The notes below the pieces were generated by a model. The model worked only from the letters and a program-made list of their open reading frames with translations, had not been told where the DNA came from and ran no database searches. From Pseudaquabacterium terrae (GTDB lineage Bacteria; Pseudomonadota; Gammaproteobacteria; Burkholderiales; Burkholderiaceae_C): DNA of 64,000 nucleotides. Position numbers and translations under genes: made by a program. The stretch is taken from contig NZ_JABRWJ010000010.1 of assembly GCF_013266755.1 (NCBI RefSeq), forward strand, positions 207,397-271,396, given 5' to 3'. Below, one piece after another: positions 57,912-64,000 of this stretch (the stretch's first letter is position 1; the number at the start of each line of letters is the position of its first letter).

Positions 57912-59222
57912 ATGTTCACGATTTCATTCCCGTCCTGCCGGCCTGCCGGGCGCACGCTGGCGCGCTGGGCTCTTGTGTCGACCATCGCGGTCGCGGGGGC
58001 CGCGGCTGCACAAGGCACGGCGACGCTGACGCTCGATCGCGCCTTGCAGCTCGCCCAGCAGCGCTCGCGCCAACTCGTCGCCCAGGACGCCGCCGCGGGT
58101 GCCGCGCGCGAGATGGCGGTCGCCGCGGGCCAACGGCCCGATCCGAGCTTGAAGGCCGGCATCAATAACCTGCCCGTCGACGGCTCCGACCGCTTCAGCC
58201 TGTCGCGCGACTTCATGACGATGCGCTCGGTCGGCGTGATGCAGGAGCTCACGCGCGCCGACAAGCGCAGCGCGCGCGCCGGCCGCTTCGAGCGCGAGGC
58301 CGAGGTGGCCGAGGCCATGCGCGCGGCGGCGCTCGCCGCGCTGCGCCGGGACACGGCCAAGGCCTGGCTCGAGCGGCATTTCCAGGAGCGCGTGCTCGAG
58401 CTGCTGCAGACGCAGCGCGGCGAGGCGGCGCTGCAGGTCGAAGCGGCCGAGGCAGCGTGGCGCGGCGGGCGGGGCGCACAGGCCGAGATCTTCGCCGCGC
58501 GGGCGGCCGCCGCGCAGATCGACGAGCGCGTGAAGCAGGCCGAGCAGCAGGTGGCCGTCGCGAAGACCCGGCTCGCACGCTGGGTAGGAGACGACGCCCG
58601 GCAGCCGCTTGCGCCGCCGCCCGCGCTGGAGCTTGCAGACGCCGATGCGGCGACCGTCGACGCGCGGGTGGCGCATCACCCGGAGCTCGCTGTGATCGCG
58701 CGGCAGGAGGGCGTTGCGCGCGCCGAGGCCGATGTCGCCGAGCGCAACCGAAGTCCCGATTGGAGCGTCGAGCTGATGTTCAGCCAGCGCGGCTCGGCGT
58801 ACTCGAACATGGTGTCGGTGAACGTCTCGGTCCCGCTGCAGTGGGACCGCAGGAACCGGCAAGACCGAGAACTGGCCGCGAAGCTGGCGCTCGTCGACCA
58901 GGTGCGCGCGCAGCGCGAGGAAGCCGAGCGCGAGCATGCAGCCGAAGTACGCGGCTGGCTGCAGGCGTGGCGCGGCCAGCGCGACCGGCTCGTGCACTAC
59001 GACAACACGCTGCTGCCGCTCGCTGCGCAGCGCACGCAGGCTGCGGTGGCCGCCTACCGCGGCGGTGGCGGAGCGCTGGGCGCCGTGCTCGAAGCGCGGC
59101 GCATGGAGGTCGACCTGCGCATCGAACGCCTGCGCCTGGAGATGGACGCGGCAGCCTTGTGGGCACAACTCGAATACCTCGTGCCGAGCGAAGCCCGCAC
59201 TGCCGTGGCGAAGGAGCAATGA
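57912..59222 (+). CDS. cusC: TolC-family outer-membrane protein (CusC/CzcC-like)
   Basis: A 436-residue outer-membrane factor with signal peptide ending AAAQGTATL. It has repeated TolC-type helices: LQLAQQRSRQLVAQDAAAGA, MSVNVSVPLQWDRRNRQDRE, TQAAVAAYRGGGGALGAVLE. It is the first gene of the RND tripartite set, and the adaptor starts 1 bp after its stop. TGGAGA precedes ATG 57912. The neighbours CusB and CusA make copper/silver export the best assignment. Confidence 0.88.
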   Translation: MFTISFPSCRPAGRTLARWALVSTIAVAGAAAAQGTATLTLDRALQLAQQRSRQLVAQDAAAGAAREMAVAAGQRPDPSLKAGINNLPVDGSDRFSLSRDFMTMRSVGVMQELTRADKRSARAGRFEREAEVAEAMRAAALAALRRDTAKAWLERHFQERVLELLQTQRGEAALQVEAAEAAWRGGRGAQAEIFAARAAAAQIDERVKQAEQQVAVAKTRLARWVGDDARQPLAPPPALELADADAATVDARVAHHPELAVIARQEGVARAEADVAERNRSPDWSVELMFSQRGSAYSNMVSVNVSVPLQWDRRNRQDRELAAKLALVDQVRAQREEAEREHAAEVRGWLQAWRGQRDRLVHYDNTLLPLAAQRTQAAVAAYRGGGGALGAVLEARRMEVDLRIERLRLEMDAAALWAQLEYLVPSEARTAVAKEQ

Positions 59223-59223
59223 C

Positions 59224-60606
59224 ATGAAGAGACTGACACTGCTCGCCATCGCCGTCGGCGCGGCCGCGATCCTCGGTGGCGCCGGGCACGCCCTCTACAT
59301 CGCCGGCATGCAGCGCGGCATCAGCGCCGCGCCCGGCGCATCGGTGCCCGACACCGCGGCGTCTCAGGCCGCGGGCGGTACCGAGCCCGTCCCGCAGAGC
59401 ATCACGCAGGGCGAAGCGGCGACCCGCCGCCACATCGCATCGGGCATCAAGGCCGGCGACATCGATCCGTCGACCGGCAAGCGGGTGCTCTACTACCACG
59501 ACCCGATGGTGCCGGGGAACAAGTTCGACAAGCCGGCGAAGTCGCCGTTCATGGACATGATGCTGGTGCCGGTCTATGCCGACAGCGAGGGCGACGGCAG
59601 CCGGGTGACCGTGAGCCCGCGCATCCAGCAGAACCTGGGCGTGCGCACCGCGGCGGTGGTGGAGGGCGCGCTGTCGCCGCAGGTGTCCGCCGTCGGCAGC
59701 ATCGTGTGGAACGAGCGCGAGCAGCTGTTGGTGCCGGCGCGCGCCGGTGGTTTCATCGAAAAGCTGCATGTCCGCGCGGCGCTCGACCGGGTTGTGAAGG
59801 GGCAGCCGCTCGCCGACCTCTTCGTGCCCGATTGGCTCGCGGTGCAGGAAGAGTTCCTGTCGCTGCGGCGCATGCAGGGCAGCGATCTCGCGCCGCTGGT
59901 CGACGGGGCGCGCCAGCGCATGCGGCAGGCCGGCATGAACGACGCGCAGATCGCGCTGGTCGAGCGCAGCGGGCGCGCGCAGCCGCGCTGGACGCTGAGC
60001 GCGCCGATCGCCGGCGTGGTCAGCGAGCTGATGGCGCGTGAGGGCATGACGGTGATGGCGGGCGCCACGCTGTTCCGCATCAACGGCACCGGCACCGTCT
60101 GGGCGCAGGCCGAGGTGCCCGAGAGTCAGGCCGCGCTGCTGCGACCGGGCGCGAAGGTGCGGGCCACGAGTCCATCGCTGCCCGGCACCACGCTGGAGGG
60201 CAAGGTGCAGGCGCTGCTGCCCGATGTCAGTGCGGCGACGCGTACTTTGAAGGCCAGGGTGGAGCTGGCGAACGTTGGCGGACGGCTCGTGCCCGGCATG
60301 TTCGTGCAGATGCAGTTCATGGACACGCGCGCCGGCACGGTGCTGCTGGTGCCGACCGAAGCGGTGATCCAGACCGGTCGTCGCACGGTCGTGATGCTGG
60401 CCGAGGCCAACGGCCGCTTCCGTCCCGCCGAGATCCAGATCGGCATCGAGAACGGCGGCCTGACCGAGGTCAAGAGCGGCCTGCAGGCGGGCCAGCGCGT
60501 GGTGGTGTCCTCGCAGTTCCTGATCGACTCCGAGGCCAGCCTGAAGGGCGTCGAGGCGCGCCTGAACAGCGAGCCTGCACCGACCGCCACGGGGAGCTCG
60601 CGATGA
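59224..60606 (+). CDS. cusB: RND efflux periplasmic adaptor (CusB-like)
   Basis: A 460-residue adaptor. After an anchor it has a heavy-metal-binding domain ([20 protein letters not shown] then [11 protein letters not shown]), the lipoyl/hairpin core, the beta-barrel ([20 protein letters not shown]) and a membrane-proximal domain. The Met/His pattern of the N-terminal domain is typical of Cu/Ag adaptors. Its stop overlaps the ATG of the pump (ATGA at 60603). It links the pump to the TolC channel. Confidence 0.92.
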   Translation: MKRLTLLAIAVGAAAILGGAGHALYIAGMQRGISAAPGASVPDTAASQAAGGTEPVPQSITQGEAATRRHIASGIKAGDIDPSTGKRVLYYHDPMVPGNKFDKPAKSPFMDMMLVPVYADSEGDGSRVTVSPRIQQNLGVRTAAVVEGALSPQVSAVGSIVWNEREQLLVPARAGGFIEKLHVRAALDRVVKGQPLADLFVPDWLAVQEEFLSLRRMQGSDLAPLVDGARQRMRQAGMNDAQIALVERSGRAQPRWTLSAPIAGVVSELMAREGMTVMAGATLFRINGTGTVWAQAEVPESQAALLRPGAKVRATSPSLPGTTLEGKVQALLPDVSAATRTLKARVELANVGGRLVPGMFVQMQFMDTRAGTVLLVPTEAVIQTGRRTVVMLAEANGRFRPAEIQIGIENGGLTEVKSGLQAGQRVVVSSQFLIDSEASLKGVEARLNSEPAPTATGSSR

Positions 60607-63600
60607 TCGCCGCGCTGATCCGCTGGTCGATCGGCAACCGGTTCCTGGTGCTGCTGGCCACGCTGATGATCAGCGGCTGGGGCCTCTACGCGGTGTCGAA
60701 GACGCCGCTCGATGCGCTGCCCGACCTGTCGGACGTGCAGGTGATCATCCGCACGACCTTTCCCGGCCAGGCGCCGCGCATCGTCGAGAACCAGGTCACC
60801 TACCCGCTGACGACGACGATGCTGTCGGTGCCGGGCGCAAAGACGGTGCGCGGCTACTCGTTCTTCGGCGATTCGTTCGTCTACGTGCTGTTCGAGGACG
60901 GCACCGACCTGTACTGGGCGCGCTCACGCGTGCTGGAGTACCTGAACCAGGTGCAGTCGCGCCTGCCGCCGGCCGCGAAGGCCTCGATCGGACCGGATGC
61001 CACCGGCGTCGGCTGGATCTACCAGTACGCGCTGGTCGATCGCAGCGGGACGCAGGACGCCGGCCAGCTGCGTGCGCTGCAGGACTGGTTCCTGAAGTAC
61101 GAGCTGAAGAGCGTGCCGAATGTCGCCGAGGTCGCTTCGGTCGGCGGCATGGTGCGCCAGTACCAGATCGTGCTCGATCCGGACAAACTGGCGGCCTACG
61201 GCATCAGCCACGGACGCATTGCCGAGGCCATCGGCAAGGCCAACCAGGAGGCCGGCGGCTCGGTGCTCGAGCTGGGCGAGGCCGAGTACATGGTGCGCGC
61301 TTCGGGCTACCTGCAGTCGCTCGACGACTTCCGCAAGATCCCGCTCGCGAGCAGCGAGGCCGGCGTCTCGGTGCGCTTGGGCGACGTCGCACGCATCCAG
61401 GTCGGTCCGGAGATGCGCCGCGGCATCGGCGAGCTCGACGGCGAGGGCGAGGCCGCCGGCGGCGTGATCGTGATGCGCTCGGGCAAGAACGCGCTCGAGA
61501 CGATTGCGGCGGTCAAGGCGAAGCTGAAGTCGCTGCAGGCCAGCCTGCCCAAGGGCGTCGAGATCGTGCCGGTCTACGACCGCTCGGGCTTGATCGAACG
61601 CGCGGTGGAGAACCTGGGTTTCAAGCTGCTGGAGGAATTCATCGTCGTCGCGCTGGTGTGCTTCGTCTTCCTGTTCCACCTGCGCTCGGCCTTCGTCGCC
61701 ATCGTCTCGCTGCCGCTCGGTATTCTGGCCGCGTTCATCGTGATGCACTACCAGGGCGTCAACGCGAACATCATGTCGCTCGGTGGCATTGCGATCGCCA
61801 TCGGTGCGATGGTCGATGCAGCGGTGGTGATGATCGAGAACGCGCACAAGCATCTCGAACGCTGGAGTCACGAGCATCCGGACGAGCGGCTCGAAGGCGA
61901 GGCGCGCTGGCAGGTGATCGGCGCGTCGGCGGCCGAGGTCGGTCCAGCGCTCTTCTTCTCGCTGCTGATCATCACGCTGAGCTTCATTCCGGTGTTCACG
62001 CTGGAGGCGCAGGAGGGACGCCTGTTCTCCCCGCTGGCCTTCACGAAGACCTATGCGATGGCGGCGGCGGCGGGCCTGTCCGTCACGCTGATCCCGGTGC
62101 TCATGGGCTACTTGATCCGCGGCCGCATCCCGGATGAGAAGACCAACCCGTTGAGCCGCGTGCTGATCGCGCTGTACCGGCCGCTGCTGAACGCGGTGCT
62201 GCGCGCGCCGAAGCTGACGCTCGCGGTCGCCGCCGTGGTGCTGGTCGCGAGCCTGTGGCCGCTGCAGCACGTCGGCGGCGAGTTCATGCCGCGCCTGGAC
62301 GAAGGCGATCTGCTGTACATGCCCTCGGCATTGCCGGGACTGTCGGCGGGCAAGGCGGCCGAGTTGCTGCAGCAGACCGATCGGCTGATCAAGACCGTGC
62401 CCGAGGTCGCCAGCGTCTACGGCAAGGCCGGCCGCGCCGAGACGGCCACCGACCCGGCGCCCATGGAGATGTTCGAGACAACCATTCAGTTCAAGCCGCG
62501 CGAGCAGTGGCGGCCCGGCATGACGCAGGATCAGCTGATCGAAGAGCTCGATCGCATCGTCAAGGTGCCGGGCCTGGCCAACATCTGGGTGCCGCCGATC
62601 CGCAACCGCATCGACATGCTGGCCACCGGCATCAAGAGCCCGGTGGGCGTCAAGGTAGCAGGCACGGACCTGGCGGTCATCGATCGCCTGACCGGCGAGA
62701 TCGAGCGGGCGCTGAAGGACGTGCCCGGTGTCAGCAGTGCGTTGGCGGAGCGGCTGACCGGCGGGCGCTATGTCGACGTGCTGATCAACCGCGACGCCGC
62801 CGCGCGCTTCGGCATGAACATCGCCGACGTGCAATCGGTCGTCGCATCGGCCATCGGCGGCGACAACCTGAGCGGTCCGGGCAGCGAAGTGATCGAAGGC
62901 CTGCAGCGCTTCCCGATCAACGTGCGCTACCCGCGCGAGGTCCGCGACTCGCTCGAGAAACTGCGCCTGCTGCCCATCGTCAGCGAACGTGGCGCACGGC
63001 TCGTGTTGTCCGACGTCGCCACGCTGCGCATCAGCGACGGCCCGCCGATGCTGCGCAGCGAGAACGCACGGCTGTCGGGCTGGGTCTACGTCGACATTCG
63101 CGGGCGCGATCTGCGCTCGGCAGTGCAGGACATGCAGCGTGTGGTGGGCGAGAAGGTCAAGCTGCCGCCGGGCTACTCGATCGCCTGGTCCGGGCAGTTC
63201 GAATTCCTGGAACGCGCGATCGCCAAGCTGAAGGTCGTCGTCCCCTTCACGCTGCTGATCATCTTCGTGCTGCTGTACCTGACCTTCAAGCGCTTCGACG
63301 AGGCGCTGATGATCATGGCCACGCTGCCCTTCGCGCTCGTCGGCGGCATCTGGCTGCTCTGGCTGCTGGACTACAACCTGTCGGTGGCCGGTGCGGTGGG
63401 ATTCATTGCGCTCGCCGGGGTCGCGGCCGAGTTCGGCGTGATCATGCTGCTGTACCTGAAGAACGCGTGGAACGAGCGGCTGGCCCACGGGCAGGTGAGC
63501 GAGCAGGATCTGCTCGACGCAATCCGCGACGGCGCGGTGCTGCGCGTGCGGCCGAAGGCGATGACCGTCGCCGTGATCCTGGCCGGCCTGTTCCCGATCA

Positions 63601-63752
63601 TGTGGGGCTCGGGCACCGGCTCCGAGGTGATGCAGCGCATCGCCGCGCCGATGGTGGGCGGCATGATCTCAGCGCCGCTGCTGTCGATGTTCGTGATTCC
63701 GGCGGCTTATCTGCTGCTTCGGCGCAGGCAACCGAAACCCGGCATGGGATGA
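60603..63752 (+). CDS. cusA: Heavy-metal RND efflux pump (CusA-like)
   Basis: A 1049-residue inner-membrane RND pump, full length for the CzcA/CusA family. It has the N-terminal span [20 protein letters not shown], the proton-relay segment [20 protein letters not shown] in TM4, the periplasmic [20 protein letters not shown] and the [18 protein letters not shown] motif in the second half. It exports Cu(I)/Ag(I) from periplasm and cytoplasm with CusB and CusC. The final gene of the operon; a terminator follows after about 200 bp. Confidence 0.93.
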   Translation: MIAALIRWSIGNRFLVLLATLMISGWGLYAVSKTPLDALPDLSDVQVIIRTTFPGQAPRIVENQVTYPLTTTMLSVPGAKTVRGYSFFGDSFVYVLFEDGTDLYWARSRVLEYLNQVQSRLPPAAKASIGPDATGVGWIYQYALVDRSGTQDAGQLRALQDWFLKYELKSVPNVAEVASVGGMVRQYQIVLDPDKLAAYGISHGRIAEAIGKANQEAGGSVLELGEAEYMVRASGYLQSLDDFRKIPLASSEAGVSVRLGDVARIQVGPEMRRGIGELDGEGEAAGGVIVMRSGKNALETIAAVKAKLKSLQASLPKGVEIVPVYDRSGLIERAVENLGFKLLEEFIVVALVCFVFLFHLRSAFVAIVSLPLGILAAFIVMHYQGVNANIMSLGGIAIAIGAMVDAAVVMIENAHKHLERWSHEHPDERLEGEARWQVIGASAAEVGPALFFSLLIITLSFIPVFTLEAQEGRLFSPLAFTKTYAMAAAAGLSVTLIPVLMGYLIRGRIPDEKTNPLSRVLIALYRPLLNAVLRAPKLTLAVAAVVLVASLWPLQHVGGEFMPRLDEGDLLYMPSALPGLSAGKAAELLQQTDRLIKTVPEVASVYGKAGRAETATDPAPMEMFETTIQFKPREQWRPGMTQDQLIEELDRIVKVPGLANIWVPPIRNRIDMLATGIKSPVGVKVAGTDLAVIDRLTGEIERALKDVPGVSSALAERLTGGRYVDVLINRDAAARFGMNIADVQSVVASAIGGDNLSGPGSEVIEGLQRFPINVRYPREVRDSLEKLRLLPIVSERGARLVLSDVATLRISDGPPMLRSENARLSGWVYVDIRGRDLRSAVQDMQRVVGEKVKLPPGYSIAWSGQFEFLERAIAKLKVVVPFTLLIIFVLLYLTFKRFDEALMIMATLPFALVGGIWLLWLLDYNLSVAGAVGFIALAGVAAEFGVIMLLYLKNAWNERLAHGQVSEQDLLDAIRDGAVLRVRPKAMTVAVILAGLFPIMWGSGTGSEVMQRIAAPMVGGMISAPLLSMFVIPAAYLLLRRRQPKPGMG

Positions 63753-63769
63753 CCCGCGCCCCGGACTAC

Positions 63770-63945
63770 CGCGCCTTGATTTTCCTGACTCCTGCTCGAC
63801 CCAGGCCTTCAGCTGTTCATGGCTGACGTCGCAGCCGCCGTGTGCCGTTCACAAAGAAGCCGGGCGTCTTGTCCGGGCCTAGCCCGAAGTTCCTCCCATC
63901 CACGTAGTCATCATGCGGGCGCAAGTCCGCGTGATTGCTGAACAT
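63770..63945 (-). pseudogene. DsbA/thioredoxin-like protein C-terminal fragment
   Basis: On the minus strand the frame from an ATG at 63945 reads MFSNHADLRPHDDYVDGRNF, then GLGPDKTPGFFVNGT, and stops at 63817. A second frame continues CDVSHEQLKAWVEQES. KTPGFFVNG followed by a helix HEQLKAWVEQE is the C-terminal part of DsbA-type thioredoxin proteins. The N-terminal CxxC region is missing and a frameshift separates the two parts, so it is a remnant. Confidence 0.65.
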
Positions 63946-63947
63946 TG

Positions 63948-63973
63948 GCGCCCTTGAGGCGCTTTTGTTTTCT
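63948..63973 (+). terminator. Rho-independent terminator after the cus operon
   Basis: GCGCC (63948-63952) pairs with GGCGC (63958-63962) across CTTGA, followed by TTTTGTTTT. The plus-strand orientation fits the end of the cusCBA transcript about 200 bp upstream. The stem is short but GC-only. Confidence 0.7.
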
Positions 63974-64000
63974 CGATTTTGTAGTCACTAAATTGGCTTG

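Noticed and set aside
60924..63488. 854-codon minus-strand frame opposite cusA
   Set aside because: A shadow of the RND gene; low-complexity composition, no start context.
1..64000. tRNA, rRNA, CRISPR array, intact insertion sequence, phage integrase
   Set aside because: None was found by eye. The rearranged regions raised the suspicion of mobile elements but no transposase-like coding sequence or terminal repeats could be supported.

Overview
The window is uniformly GC-rich with short intergenic gaps. Its gene content points to a beta-proteobacterium of the order Burkholderiales (Rubrivivax/Leptothrix/Methylibium-like): Bug/TctC-type binding proteins, an Omp32-type porin, a ChvE-GguAB sugar importer and a CueR/Cus/Cop copper island. 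This assignment is inferred from protein families only. No rRNA, tRNA, CRISPR array or intact insertion sequence was seen.

Layout. (1) 1-12.8 kb is an oxidative sugar catabolism and uptake locus. A divergent LysR gene (only its start lies in the window) faces a GguC/AraD1-family enzyme, a ketoglutarate-semialdehyde-type dehydrogenase, two sugar-binding proteins, and two ABC importers interleaved with them (ChvE-GguAB type and YtfQRT-YjfF type). KDGal kinase and KDPGal aldolase follow. (2) 12.9-16.1 kb has a periplasmic binding protein convergent with a hybrid sensor kinase. (3) 16.2-18.8 kb is a decayed sugar-acid locus: one intact mannitol-dehydrogenase-family gene sits among a deleted alcohol dehydrogenase, a mutarotase/GntR chimera and pieces of an ROK regulator in opposite orientations. 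(4) 18.8-24.3 kb is a divergent locus: DUF4198 protein plus flavin/2Fe-2S reductase one way, mini-AraC plus PepSY protein plus porin the other. (5) 24.6-26.9 kb has a type II NADH dehydrogenase, then scrambled RND and AMP-ligase fragments. (6) 26.9-34.3 kb is a complete catechol ortho-cleavage set (catBC, a Bug-type binding protein, catA, catIJ, divergent catR, catD). (7) 34.4-37.4 kb holds DoxX, LysR, a tandem Usp protein and a GreA/Rnk-type factor. (8) 37.7-39.5 kb has remnants of a Pha/Mrp antiporter and of an RND adaptor around a GDCCVxC protein and a CueR-type regulator.

(9) 39.5-63.8 kb is a large copper-handling island. It contains YgjV, a Cys-rich FixH-like protein with a di-heme peroxidase, DUF4396/DUF3703 proteins, CopZ, the CopA ATPase, a second CueR, TolC, multicopper oxidase, a cupredoxin, a CusF-like protein, and CusC-, CusB- and CusA-type proteins. 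A degenerate EAL-REC protein, two DJ-1-superfamily proteins and an M20 peptidase are embedded in it.

The most informative signal is a set of six MerR/CueR-type promoters. Each has a TTGAC-type -35, a 19-bp spacer containing a TTCC/GGAA-like dyad, and a -10-like hexamer. They precede cueR-1, ygjV, the Cys-rich FixH-like gene, DUF4396-DUF3703, copZ and copA, and so predict one copper regulon that includes genes of unknown function. The second theme is local gene decay with micro-inversions, seen at several sites. It is either real or an assembly artefact and should be tested.
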